Shown in pieces: positions 27,515-36,131 of a DNA stretch of 64,000 bases (position 1 is its first letter; each line of letters begins with the position of its first letter). A model generated the notes under the pieces. It worked only from the letters and a program-made list of their open reading frames with translations, was not told where the DNA came from and did not search any database. Origin of the DNA: Pararheinheimera marina. GTDB lineage: Bacteria > Pseudomonadota > Gammaproteobacteria > Enterobacterales > Alteromonadaceae. The stretch covers positions 398,151-462,150 of the forward strand of contig NZ_JBHSGB010000017.1 of NCBI RefSeq assembly GCF_042654345.1, given 5' to 3'. Position numbers and translations under genes: made by a program.

Positions 27515-28195
27515 ATGAAAATATTGATCGTCGAAGACGAAATTAAAACAGGTGAATATCTCAGCAAAGGGCTTACAGAGGCAGGGTTCGTAGTGGATCA
27601 CGCTGATAATGGTCTTACCGGATATCATCTCGCCATGACAGCCGAGTATGATTTAGTCATTCTGGACATAATGCTGCCTGATGTGAACGGCTGGGATATC
27701 ATCCGCATGCTGCGCACTGCCGGAAAGGGTATGCCGGTCTTACTACTGACGGCCCTCGGCACGATCGAACACAGGGTCAAAGGACTGGAACTGGGTGCGG
27801 ACGATTATCTGGTTAAACCCTTTGCGTTTGCCGAACTGCTGGCCCGGGTGAGAACCCTTCTGAGGCGGGGAAACACGATGATCACGGAAAGCCAGTTTAG
27901 GGTGGCTGATCTCTCGATGGATCTCGTATCCAGAAAAGTCAGTCGCGCCGGAAACCGCATTGTGCTCACCAGTAAAGAGTTCAGCCTGCTGGAATTTTTC
28001 ATTCGCCATCAGGGCGAGGTTCTTCCCCGTTCCCTGATTGCCTCTCAGGTCTGGGACATGAATTTTGACAGCGACACTAACGCGATTGATGTCGCCGTAA
28101 AGCGACTCCGCGCTAAAATAGACAACGATTACGGGACAAAGCTGATCCAGACTGTCCGGGGCGTGGGCTATATGCTGGAGGCCCCGGATGCATAG
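27515..28195 (+). CDS. silR: Response regulator SilR
   Basis: OmpR-family regulator, 226 residues. Receiver domain with acidic residues in IVEDE, phospho-acceptor Asp51 in DLVILDIMLPDVNGW, and Lys in DDYLVKPFAFAELLAR; C-terminal winged helix (SKEFSLLEFFIRHQGEVLPR, VAVKRLRAKID, VRGVGYMLE). Activates sil genes through the ATGACA-N4-TGTCAT boxes. Its last eight bases overlap silS. Confidence 0.96.
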   Translation: MKILIVEDEIKTGEYLSKGLTEAGFVVDHADNGLTGYHLAMTAEYDLVILDIMLPDVNGWDIIRMLRTAGKGMPVLLLTALGTIEHRVKGLELGADDYLVKPFAFAELLARVRTLLRRGNTMITESQFRVADLSMDLVSRKVSRAGNRIVLTSKEFSLLEFFIRHQGEVLPRSLIASQVWDMNFDSDTNAIDVAVKRLRAKIDNDYGTKLIQTVRGVGYMLEAPDA

Positions 28196-29663
28196 CAAAC
28201 CTTCCAGGCGCCCTTTCTCACTCGCCCTGCGGCTGACCTTTTTTATCAGCCTGTCCACGATACTGGCTTTTATCGCCTTCACCTGGTTTATGCTGCATTC
28301 TGTTGAAAATCATTTTGCCGAGCAGGATGTCAGCGATCTTCAACAAATCAGCACTACCCTGAACCGTATACTGCAGTCCCCGGTGGATCCGGATGAAAAA
28401 AAAGTAAGCAAAATAAAGGAGTCGATTGCCAGCTACCGCAACGTTGCCCTTTTGCTCCTCAATCCCAGGGGGGAAGTGCTCTTTAGTTCAGCGCAGGGGG
28501 CGGCACTACACCCGGCCGTGAATTCCGCAGATTTTAGCGAGCACAGCCGCGCACGGGATGTCTTTCTCTGGACGGTGGAGGATCCTGCGAGACCGATGGA
28601 TACCGGGTCTGAAATGAAGATGGAAACATACCGGATTATCGCCTCCTCTGGCCAGGCGATATTTCAGGGCAAACAGCAGAATTATGTCATGCTGACTGGC
28701 CTCTCCATTAATTTCCATCTCCATTACCTCGATGCGCTGAAAAAAAATCTGATTGCGATCGCCGTCGTGATAAGCCTGCTGATTGTTCTGATCATTCGCA
28801 TCGCTGTCCGTCAGGGGCACCTGCCCCTTCGTAATGTCAGCAATGCCATTAAAAACATCACCTCCGAGAATCTTGATGCGCGGCTGGAACCGACACGCGT
28901 TCCCATTGAGCTGGAGCAACTGGTTATCTCGTTCAATCATATGATTGGAAAGATTGAGGACGTCTTTAACCGCCAGGCCAATTTCTCTGCCGATATCGCG
29001 CATGAGATCAGAACGCCCATCACCAATCTGGTGACGCAGACTGAAATCGCACTGAGTCAGGATCGAACCCAGAAGGAACTTGAGGATGTCCTCTACTCCA
29101 GTCTTGAAGAGTATAACCGGATGACCAAAATGGTCAGCGACATGCTGTTTCTGGCACAGGCGGACAATAACCAGCTTATACCTGACAGGGTCCGTTTTGA
29201 CCTCAGAGCAGAAGTCATGAAAGTCTTCGAGTTTTTCGAAGCCTGGGCCGAAGAACGCAATATCACGCTCAAATTTAACGGGATGCCCTGCCTGGTTGAG
29301 GGAGATCCACAAATGTTCAGAAGGGCGATCAATAATCTGTTATCCAATGCCCTGCGTTATACCCCGGAGGGACAGGCAATCACCGTCTCAATAAGAGAGC
29401 AGGAGAGCTTTTTTTACCTTGTGATTGAAAATCCGGGGAAACCAATCCCTGAAGAGCATTTATCAAGGCTGTTTGACCGTTTTTATCGGGTAGATCCGTC
29501 CAGACAACGAAAAGGAGAAGGCAGCGGCATCGGCCTTGCGATTGTGAAGTCCATCGTGGAAGCACATCACGGAAGAGTGCAGGTGGAATCGGACGTACGT
29601 TCAACTCGTTTTATCCTATCCGTGCCCAGACTGGAGAAAATGATTCCGGAAACCCAGTACTGA
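28188..29663 (+). CDS. silS: Sensor histidine kinase SilS
   Basis: Inner-membrane sensor of periplasmic Ag+/Cu+, 491 residues. Two TM segments (about 15-38 and 185-205) enclose the periplasmic sensor domain; then HAMP, the His-phosphorylation box (SADIAHEIRTPITNLV), N box (INNLLSNALRYTPEG) and G boxes (GEGSGIGLAIVKSIVEAH). Related to CusS/PcoS. Confidence 0.96.
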   Translation: MHSKPSRRPFSLALRLTFFISLSTILAFIAFTWFMLHSVENHFAEQDVSDLQQISTTLNRILQSPVDPDEKKVSKIKESIASYRNVALLLLNPRGEVLFSSAQGAALHPAVNSADFSEHSRARDVFLWTVEDPARPMDTGSEMKMETYRIIASSGQAIFQGKQQNYVMLTGLSINFHLHYLDALKKNLIAIAVVISLLIVLIIRIAVRQGHLPLRNVSNAIKNITSENLDARLEPTRVPIELEQLVISFNHMIGKIEDVFNRQANFSADIAHEIRTPITNLVTQTEIALSQDRTQKELEDVLYSSLEEYNRMTKMVSDMLFLAQADNNQLIPDRVRFDLRAEVMKVFEFFEAWAEERNITLKFNGMPCLVEGDPQMFRRAINNLLSNALRYTPEGQAITVSIREQESFFYLVIENPGKPIPEEHLSRLFDRFYRVDPSRQRKGEGSGIGLAIVKSIVEAHHGRVQVESDVRSTRFILSVPRLEKMIPETQY

Positions 29664-29677
29664 GAATAAAGATTTAA

Positions 29678-29693
29678 ATGACAAAGATGTCAT
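29678..29693. promoter_or_regulatory. SilR box upstream of silE
   Basis: ATGACAAAGATGTCAT, the same dyad arms as the box at 27429-27444, lies after silS and about 215 bases before silE. SilE is known to be strongly induced by SilRS. Confidence 0.82.
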
Positions 29694-29908
29694 TAGCCTG
29701 TCATGCAGCAAACTGAAGCCATTCGATATAATTAGTGCAACTTATCAGGAAGGCATTATTACTTCATCCATACACGGCATCAGCACAAGCCAGGAATTGT
29801 ATTAAAGCCTCATCCCGGCGGAATAAGGTCTGTAGAGTTGTCAGTTGTACTACTGAGGACACAGATCGAAATTCACGGACATCACTAATTCAGAAATGGA
29901 GAGTTACC

Positions 29909-30340
29909 ATGAAAAATATCGTCTTAGCATCAGTGTTAGGTTTGAGCTTAATTTCTACGGCCTGGGCCACTGAAACCGTAAATATCCATGAGCGTGTCAA
30001 TAATGCTCAGGCTCCGGCCCATCAGATGCAGTCTTCTTCAACTCCAGCCGCCATCCAGGGGGCAGCCCCACGGATGGCCGGTATGGATCAGCATGAACAG
30101 GCTATTATTGTTCATGAAACCATGAACAATAGTTCAGCAGATGCACATAAAAAAATGGCGGAAAGTCATCAGAAGATGATGGGAACTGGCACCGTTAACG
30201 CTTCCCGTCCGGCGACTTCGTTTGCGGCGATGAATGAACATGAAAGAGCAGCTGTTGCCCATGAATTTACGAATAACGGTCAGTCCGGCCCCCATCAGGC
30301 TATGGCTGATGCACACCGCCGCATGATCAATGCGGGCTGA
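29909..30340 (+). CDS. silE: Periplasmic silver-binding protein SilE
   Basis: Small periplasmic metal sponge, 143 residues with signal peptide (ending STAWA). The mature part is rich in His and Met and carries HxxM/MxxH pairs (HQMQ, HEQAIIVHETMNN, HKKMAESHQKM, HQAMADAHRRM) like SilE/PcoE. The start is the ATG after GGAGAG; the longer frame upstream is not needed. Followed by a strong terminator. Confidence 0.95.
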   Translation: MKNIVLASVLGLSLISTAWATETVNIHERVNNAQAPAHQMQSSSTPAAIQGAAPRMAGMDQHEQAIIVHETMNNSSADAHKKMAESHQKMMGTGTVNASRPATSFAAMNEHERAAVAHEFTNNGQSGPHQAMADAHRRMINAG

Positions 30341-30414
30341 TGACAACTGAAGTTTCCGTGCGGTTACCCTTTCCTTGATAGATTGTCCCTTATACGGATA
30401 TGTTGTTATTTTTT

Positions 30415-30436
30415 GCCCCCTTCAGGGGGCTTTTTT
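30415..30436 (+). terminator. Terminator after silE
   Basis: Stem GCCCCC/GGGGGC, loop TTCA, followed by six T. Closes the silRSE transcript. Confidence 0.9.
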
Positions 30437-30501
30437 GTCTGACTCAGCTAAACTTATCCGGTAACCATCTGAAAGGGTTTATTAAAATTTAAAATAGCGG
30501 C

Positions 30502-30532
30502 TTGACTGTACCACAGTGGCAAGCATTAGCTT
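30502..30532 (+). promoter_or_regulatory. MerR-type promoter of copZ-like gene
   Basis: TTGACT, a 19-base spacer and TAGCTT: the stretched spacing used by MerR-family activators. The spacer holds an imperfect dyad around CCACAGTGG, a weaker match to CueR half sites than the copA operator at 39344-39374. Confidence 0.55.
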
Positions 30533-30564
30533 GTGTCATGAACACACCACAGGAGAGAAACACC

Positions 30565-30801
30565 ATGAAATTCCATATCGCTGACATGACATGTGGCCAC
30601 TGCGTTAGCATGGTCACCAAAGCCATCCTCACAGCAGATGGTGATGCAAAAATACAGACTAACCTGACCGACAAAACGCTGCAGCTCAGCACGGAACTGA
30701 GCTCTGCAGAGGTAATGGAGGTCTTAACAGAGGCGGGATATCCGGCGACAGAAGTCAAAGCCAGCTGCTGTAATCCGGCGAACAGCTGCCACAGCGCCTA
30801 A
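30565..30801 (+). CDS. CopZ-like heavy-metal chaperone
   Basis: 78 residues, single HMA domain with GHC-type site (MTCGHCVSMVTKA) and a Cys-rich tail (KASCCNPANSCHSA). It probably carries Cu+ or Ag+ in the cytoplasm to an ATPase such as SilP. ATG chosen after AGGAGA. A separate transcript is suggested by the upstream MerR-type promoter and the silE terminator. Confidence 0.88.
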   Translation: MKFHIADMTCGHCVSMVTKAILTADGDAKIQTNLTDKTLQLSTELSSAEVMEVLTEAGYPATEVKASCCNPANSCHSA

Positions 30802-30806
30802 GGAAA

Positions 30807-30826
30807 AAGCCACCGTAAGGTGGCTT
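30807..30826 (+). terminator. Hairpin after copZ-like gene
   Basis: Stem AAGCCACC/GGTGGCTT with loop GTAA, preceded by five A; the following T-run is weak, so termination may be leaky. Confidence 0.55.
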
Positions 30827-30885
30827 CTACATGCAACGGATTTTGCTGCGTGTTTGACGAAGTAACGGGGGCTATAGCGTTTGGT

Positions 30886-31130
30886 TCACTGCTGACGATG
30901 ACCGGGCGCTTTGTTGCTGCCTAAACCACCGCTTAATACCAGCTGCAGCGCTTCGGCCGGTTTCATATCAACATTACGGGTACAGCTACGCGGTACGATA
31001 ACGGTGTAACCGCCAACGTTGTAGGCCATCGGAATAAATACCGCAATTTGATCGTCCTGCATCAGCGCCGACATGCGATCATCACTCTGACCGCCTTGTT
31101 TGGTAATAATGCCAATCAGTTCAATATCTG
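30886..31130 (-). pseudogene. C-terminal fragment of a DUF502 membrane protein gene
   Basis: The frame carries DUF502-like sequence: DDQIAVFIPMAYNVGGYTVI, then VPRSCTRNVDMKPAEALQLV and LSGGLG, the typical end of the family. N-terminal membrane segments are missing and the residues before PSDIELIG are unrelated. Looks like a chromosomal gene cut by insertion or deletion, leaving the tail between the sil and cop modules. Confidence 0.7.
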
Positions 31131-31180
31131 AGGGTGGCAGTATTAGGCCATAAACCGCCAAACAGCAACATGACAGCAAG

Positions 31181-31196
31181 ATTACAACTTTGTCAT
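31181..31196. promoter_or_regulatory. CopR/SilR-type box upstream of copA oxidase
   Basis: ATTACAACTTTGTCAT differs from the silC/silR box by one base in the arms plus two in the centre. It lies about 70 bases before copA. Confidence 0.6.
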
Positions 31197-31266
31197 GTTC
31201 AGGTCATGCTGCTGACAGTTTCGTCCTCTACAATGCTACGCATATAGAGAGTATTGGAGGTTGCAG

Positions 31267-33078
31267 ATGATAAAGACTAACACCATGATGCCGGTATCGG
31301 TTTCACGGCGCCGGTTTGTGCAGGGGCTGGCGGTGGGCGGCGTGCTGGCCACTTTTCCGCATATCGTCAGGGCGGGTAGCGCCTTTAAAGATAATGCCTT
31401 TACCGGCTATGCCACTGAGCTCAGCGGTAACGTGATTGATTTAACCATCGGCGAAGCGCTGGTGAATTTTACCGGCATGGTCCGTAAAGCCACCACCATC
31501 AACGGCTCGATTCCGGCACCGACGTTACGGTTGCGAGAAGGCGATGACGTGACCATACGGGTAACCAATACCTTATCTGTGCCCAGTTCAATTCACTGGC
31601 ACGGTATCATTCTGCCGTACCAGATGGACGGCGTACCCGGCATGAGCTTCAGAGGCATTATGCCCGGCGAAACCTTTGTCTATCGTTTTACGTTAAAGCA
31701 AAGCGGCACGTACTGGTATCACTCGCACAGTGGCTTTCAGGAAATGACCGGCATGTATGGCGCGCTGATCATTGAACCCAAAGCGCAGGATGTAATTGCC
31801 GCCGATCGCGAATATGTGGTGCAGCTGTCAGACTGGACCGATGAAGATCCACATACGGTGTTTCGCAAATTAAAAGTGCAAAGTGATTTGTACAATTTTA
31901 ATCAGCCAACAGTGCAGGACATGCTGCGCGATATCACTGACAGAGGGCTGGACGCGGCGCTGGCAAAACGGCAGATGTGGCAGCAAATGCGCATGAATCC
32001 AACCGATTTAGCGGATTTGTCAGCCGCTGTCTTTACCTTCTTAATGAATGGCAGCACACCGCTGGCCAACTGGCGCGGTTTATTTAAGCGCGGTGAGCGC
32101 GTGCGGCTGCGGTTTATCAATGGCTCCAGCAACAGCTTTTTTGATGTGCGTATTCCCGAGCTGAAAATGACCGTGGTGCAGGCTGACGGCCAGAATGTGC
32201 ACCCGGTGACGGTGGATGAATTCCGCTTTGGCCCGGGCGAAACCTATGATGTTATCGTGTCGCCACAAGCGGATGCATACACCATTTTCGCCCAGAGTAT
32301 GGACCGCAGTGGCTATGCCCGCGGTACCCTGGCCGTGGCCGAGGGCTTGCACGCCCCGGTGCCGGCACTGGATCCGGTGGAGTGGCTGACGATGGCTGAC
32401 ATGATGGGTAATATGAACCATGGCGCAAGCGACAGCCACAGCCACGGCCACAGCGCGATGGCGCACGGCAATGGCGCGGAAGATCATAGCCAGCATGGTG
32501 CTATGGCTATCGATCACAGTCAGCATGGCCCGGCGGTGCCTTATGCCAAAGCCAGTTCAACTGTGCGTCATGCCAGCACCGAGTATGGCCCGTCGGTGGA
32601 TATGCGGGTGGATATGCCAAGAACCAACCTGGACGATCCGGGCATTGGTTTGCGCAATACCGGGCGGCGCGCGCTGACCCTGGCCGATTTACATTCGCTG
32701 GACGGTATTATTGAGCCGGGCGGCCCGGAGGCGGAAATTGAGCTGCATCTGACCGGCAATATGGAGCGCTACACCTGGTCATTCGATGGCTTAGAGTTCA
32801 GTAAAAGCACACCGGTGCATATGAAGCACAATCAGCGTATCCGGGTGATCTTGCAAAACGACACCATGATGACCCACCCGATGCATTTGCACGGTATGTG
32901 GAGTGATCTGGAAAGTGACAACGGTGCCGTACAGGTACGCCGCCATACCATTCCGGTGCAACCGGCGCAGCGCATCAGCTTTTTAACCACGCCGCATGAT
33001 GTCGGGCGCTGGGCCTGGCATTGTCATTTATTGTTCCATATGGATGCGGGTATGTTCAGAGAAGTGGTGGTGTCATGA
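31267..33078 (+). CDS. copA: Multicopper oxidase CopA (PcoA family)
   Basis: Periplasmic cuprous oxidase/copper-resistance oxidase, 603 residues. Tat signal with SRRRFVQG. Copper ligands in IHWHGI, TYWYHSHSGFQ, HPMHLHGMW and the C-terminal HCHLLFHMDAGM. A Met/His-rich insert (about 370-430, NMNHGASDSHSHGHS and DHSQHGAMAIDHSQHG) can bind extra Cu. GGAGG precedes the ATG. First gene of copABCD; a CopR/SilR-type box lies upstream. Confidence 0.95.
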   Translation: MIKTNTMMPVSVSRRRFVQGLAVGGVLATFPHIVRAGSAFKDNAFTGYATELSGNVIDLTIGEALVNFTGMVRKATTINGSIPAPTLRLREGDDVTIRVTNTLSVPSSIHWHGIILPYQMDGVPGMSFRGIMPGETFVYRFTLKQSGTYWYHSHSGFQEMTGMYGALIIEPKAQDVIAADREYVVQLSDWTDEDPHTVFRKLKVQSDLYNFNQPTVQDMLRDITDRGLDAALAKRQMWQQMRMNPTDLADLSAAVFTFLMNGSTPLANWRGLFKRGERVRLRFINGSSNSFFDVRIPELKMTVVQADGQNVHPVTVDEFRFGPGETYDVIVSPQADAYTIFAQSMDRSGYARGTLAVAEGLHAPVPALDPVEWLTMADMMGNMNHGASDSHSHGHSAMAHGNGAEDHSQHGAMAIDHSQHGPAVPYAKASSTVRHASTEYGPSVDMRVDMPRTNLDDPGIGLRNTGRRALTLADLHSLDGIIEPGGPEAEIELHLTGNMERYTWSFDGLEFSKSTPVHMKHNQRIRVILQNDTMMTHPMHLHGMWSDLESDNGAVQVRRHTIPVQPAQRISFLTTPHDVGRWAWHCHLLFHMDAGMFREVVVS

Positions 33079-34250
33079 AAACAGCCAACGTAACGCTAAC
33101 CTTGTCGCTGCTGGCGCTGGCTTGTACTGTGGCGCTCAGCCCTGGCGTGGCAGCGCAGAACGCCACTGAGAAACCGCCGGTACCAACGCACAGTGGCATG
33201 GACCACAGCAAAATGGACCACGGCAAAATGGATCATAGCAAGATGAACCACGCTGAGCAGGCGGTTGACCATAGCCAGACGAACCCTAGTGACATGGATC
33301 ACAGTCAGATGGATCATAGCGGCATGGACCACAGTAAAATGGGCCACGCTGAGCAGGCCGTAGACCATAGCCAGATGGACCACAGCGAAGTGGACCATAG
33401 CAAAATGGATCATACCGAGATGAACCATAGTGAAATGACCCATGCTGAGCTGGCCGTGGATCACAGCAGTATGGATCACAGCACGATGAACCATGCCGAT
33501 ATGCAGGTGCAAGGCGGTAAGGCGCCGGCTAATGCCCGCGATCCACATGCCTACTCCAACGGCTACACCCTGACTGACGGGCCCTATGGCATGGCCGATT
33601 CACGCCTTTTAAAGCACGGCGTTGAACATCCACAGTGGTCCGTGCTGGGCGATCGGCTGGAATACAATGCCGACAGTGAAGCTGGCGAACTGGAGCTGCA
33701 AGCCTGGTATGGTACGACCTATGATCGGTTGGTGCTGAAAACCGAAGCTGAAGTCAGTGACGGCAAGCTGGAAGAGAGCAGCACCGAGCTGTTATGGAGC
33801 CACGCGATAGCAGCCTATTGGGATGGTCAGCTTGGGCTGCGCCTGGATCAGGTTGCCGATGGCACCAACCGGCAGTGGTTAGCATTGGGTGTGCAGGGTT
33901 TGGCGCCGTACTGGTTTGAAGTTGATGTCACGGCTTATCTGGGCACTGGTGGTCGCACCGCGTTAAGTGCCGAAGCGGAATATGAGCTGCTGTTAACGCA
34001 GCGCCTGATCCTGCAGGCCCGGGCGGAGCTGACAGCCTATGGCAAAGACGATGAGGTCAATCAGCTGGGTAAAGGCCTGTCTTCACTGGGGGCAGGGCTT
34101 CGGCTGCGCTATGAATTCTCCCGCCAGTTCGCACCCTATGTCGGGGTAGAGTGGCATAACAAATATGGTAACACGGCAGATTTTGCCCGCCTGCAGGATG
34201 CATCGACAGCAGAAACATCCTGGGTTGCCGGTGTGCGTTTCTGGTTTTAA
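33075..34250 (+). CDS. copB: Outer-membrane copper-resistance protein CopB with Met/His repeats
   Basis: 391 residues; signal peptide (about 1-27), then three 32-residue super-repeats built from MDHSK-type pentapeptides (about residues 42-137), then a PcoB/CopB beta-barrel domain (from YTLTDGPYGMADSRL to the C-terminal VAGVRFWF). The repeats probably bind copper in the periplasm. ATG overlaps the copA stop (ATGA). Confidence 0.93.
   Translation: MKTANVTLTLSLLALACTVALSPGVAAQNATEKPPVPTHSGMDHSKMDHGKMDHSKMNHAEQAVDHSQTNPSDMDHSQMDHSGMDHSKMGHAEQAVDHSQMDHSEVDHSKMDHTEMNHSEMTHAELAVDHSSMDHSTMNHADMQVQGGKAPANARDPHAYSNGYTLTDGPYGMADSRLLKHGVEHPQWSVLGDRLEYNADSEAGELELQAWYGTTYDRLVLKTEAEVSDGKLEESSTELLWSHAIAAYWDGQLGLRLDQVADGTNRQWLALGVQGLAPYWFEVDVTAYLGTGGRTALSAEAEYELLLTQRLILQARAELTAYGKDDEVNQLGKGLSSLGAGLRLRYEFSRQFAPYVGVEWHNKYGNTADFARLQDASTAETSWVAGVRFWF
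33198..33485 (+). repeat. Three tandem 96-bp repeats inside copB
   Basis: Units 33198-33293, 33294-33389 and 33390-33485 each code 32 residues of the form (M/V)DHSx...HAExAVDHS... The units have diverged at many bases, so they are not recent slippage products. Confidence 0.85.
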
Positions 34251-34283
34251 TAGATCAGGGTTTTAATAAATAAGGTGATCAAC

Positions 34284-34679
34284 ATGAAAAAATTAATCCC
34301 GCTGCTTACTCTGCTCTGTTTGGCGTTTGCCGGGCCTGTGCTGGCGCATGTTAAACAAAGCGGCTCGGTGCCGGCGGATAACGCCATGCTAATGAAGGCA
34401 CCGGATGTACTCAGTATCAGCTTTAGTGGCCCGATCCGGCTGACGAAAGTCACGCTGTTGCACGATAACGGTAACACTGTCGATTTTGGCTTTACGCCCA
34501 CCGCTGTCGCCACGCAGTTTAGCTGGCCGTTGCCAGTGCTGGAGATCGGTAGTTATCAGGTTAACTGGGTAGGTTTGGGCGAAGACGTTCATAAAATGAA
34601 AGGTGATTTCAGTTTTATGCTCCACGCCGGCGCTGACGCCGGGGTGAAAGCTGATAGCGCGCACGCGCATCAGCACTAG
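34284..34679 (+). CDS. copC: Periplasmic copper-binding protein CopC
   Basis: 131 residues with signal peptide ending GPVLA. The mature N-terminus starts HVK, giving the N-terminal His copper ligand of CopC. Conserved VPADNAMLMKAPDVLSISFS and PLPVLEIGSYQVNW. Shuttles Cu2+ and probably works with CopD, the next gene. Confidence 0.93.
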   Translation: MKKLIPLLTLLCLAFAGPVLAHVKQSGSVPADNAMLMKAPDVLSISFSGPIRLTKVTLLHDNGNTVDFGFTPTAVATQFSWPLPVLEIGSYQVNWVGLGEDVHKMKGDFSFMLHAGADAGVKADSAHAHQH

Positions 34680-34696
34680 ATGGCTGGAGATTGGCG

Positions 34697-35587
34697 ATGT
34701 TTAGCGATACCTGGGTATTAGCCTTATTCGCCCACAAGCTGCTGAGTTATTTAGCGGTTAGCGGCAGTATTGGTGCGGCGTTTTTGCTGCAGTTGCCGGC
34801 GCTGGCTCAGCCACCGTCTGATAGCCTTGCCTTTCGGCTGTGGTTAAAACGCCTTGTACTGGGGTGGTCGGCCGCAGGTATGGTGCTGGCGTTACTGTAT
34901 CTGCCGCTGCAGGCTGGTGCGCTGGCCGAAACAGGCGTAGCTGGCATGGCCGACAGGCTGATGCTGCAGATGGTTTGGCAATCGGCAATGCGCACCCAGC
35001 TGCTATTACTGTTATGCGGGTTTGCGACGCTGTCGCTTTGGGCCTGGCGCTTTAGCCACAGTGGTAAAGCGGGTAGCATTGCGCTGGTGAGTATCGCCGC
35101 CTTATTGCTGGCTGCCAGCTTTAGTCAAACCGGCCACGTGGCCAGTTTGACATGGACATGGCAGCTATTACTGACATTGCATGTACTGGCCATTTCGGCC
35201 TGGGTAGGTTCGTTGCTGCCGCTGTGGCAAAGCTGTTACCGCTTAGCCCCGGATAGGTTACTGGCACTGATGCAGCAGTTTGGCCGCGTAGCGGTAATTG
35301 TGGTGTTAGTGCTTATCAGCTGTGGCGTGCTGATCTTACTGCAGCTACTCGATTCGCCTGCAGCGCTGTTTGTAACCGACTATGGTCGTTTAATGCTGTT
35401 AAAGCTGATGTTGGTCGCGGCCATGTTACTGCTGGCAGCCTGGCATAAATTTAATCTGGTGAAAGCGTTGGCGCAGCATCAGAACAGCCGGTTGCTGGCA
35501 AGATCTATTTTTATCGAAATGCTGTTGGCGTTATTGGTACTGGTAACCTGCAGCAGCTTTACCACTGTAGTTGGCTTAGCAAGATAA
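34697..35587 (+). CDS. copD: Copper-resistance membrane protein CopD
   Basis: Inner-membrane protein of 296 residues with about eight hydrophobic segments. CopD motifs: WVLALFAHKLLSYLAVSG at the N-terminus, SFSQTGHVA, LHVLAISAWVGSLLPLW and GRLMLLKLMLVAAML. Thought to import or deliver Cu from CopC. ATG preceded by GGAGA. Confidence 0.92.
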   Translation: MFSDTWVLALFAHKLLSYLAVSGSIGAAFLLQLPALAQPPSDSLAFRLWLKRLVLGWSAAGMVLALLYLPLQAGALAETGVAGMADRLMLQMVWQSAMRTQLLLLLCGFATLSLWAWRFSHSGKAGSIALVSIAALLLAASFSQTGHVASLTWTWQLLLTLHVLAISAWVGSLLPLWQSCYRLAPDRLLALMQQFGRVAVIVVLVLISCGVLILLQLLDSPAALFVTDYGRLMLLKLMLVAAMLLLAAWHKFNLVKALAQHQNSRLLARSIFIEMLLALLVLVTCSSFTTVVGLAR

Positions 35588-35622
35588 GTCAGCTTTATCC
35601 AAATAATGACAACAGGATACCT

Positions 35623-36111
35623 ATGATATTAAGCAAAAAAATCCAAACCTTAGCTGTTATCACCTTAGGCATGGCGTTGTTGTCATCCGCTGGTGCGCTG
35701 GCACATGGCAATGAAAAGCCTAACCCCCCTGCCTTGTTTGTCGGCGAAAATACAGCGCCAGCGCAAGCGGTAAAAGCATTTCATCAGGCGTTACGATCTG
35801 GCGATGCCGCTGCTGCTCGCGCCATGCTGGCCGATGACGTGCTGATTGTCGAAGGCAACGGTGTTGAGCGCTCGGCTGATGAGTATGCCAGCCATCATAT
35901 GCTGGCCGATATGAAGTTTATGGCGGCAGTGCAATCTGAAACGTTAGAGCATAAGACCAAGGTGCTGGGCAATGTGGCTTATTCGGTAAGCCGCACTCAG
36001 CTGACAGGCGACTATAAAGACAAGCCGGTTGACGTGGTCAGTAAAGAAACGCTGGTGCTGGTAGATAACGGCGACGGTTGGAAGATCGTGCATGTGCACT
36101 GGTCGCACTAA
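35623..36111 (+). CDS. Periplasmic NTF2-like (DUF4440-type) protein
   Basis: 162 residues with signal peptide ending AGALA. NTF2-fold pattern: AVKAFHQALRSGDAAAARAM, LADDVLIVEGNGVERSADEY, and C-terminal DGWKIVHVHWSH with metal-capable His residues. Such proteins are often found beside copABCD genes in related bacteria; function unknown. Confidence 0.78.
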   Translation: MILSKKIQTLAVITLGMALLSSAGALAHGNEKPNPPALFVGENTAPAQAVKAFHQALRSGDAAAARAMLADDVLIVEGNGVERSADEYASHHMLADMKFMAAVQSETLEHKTKVLGNVAYSVSRTQLTGDYKDKPVDVVSKETLVLVDNGDGWKIVHVHWSH

Positions 36112-36131
36112 GGCAACAGCGGGAGAGCACT

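Noticed and set aside
28506..29312. 268-residue minus-strand open frame
   Set aside because: Fully antisense to silS, whose kinase motifs are intact.
33198..33485. Possible CRISPR-like repeat array
   Set aside because: Repeats are contiguous, coding and in register with copB; no unique spacers.
33096..33548. 150-residue minus-strand frame with repeated MVH units
   Set aside because: Mirror of the copB Met/His repeats; the signal-peptide and barrel context proves the plus strand is coding.
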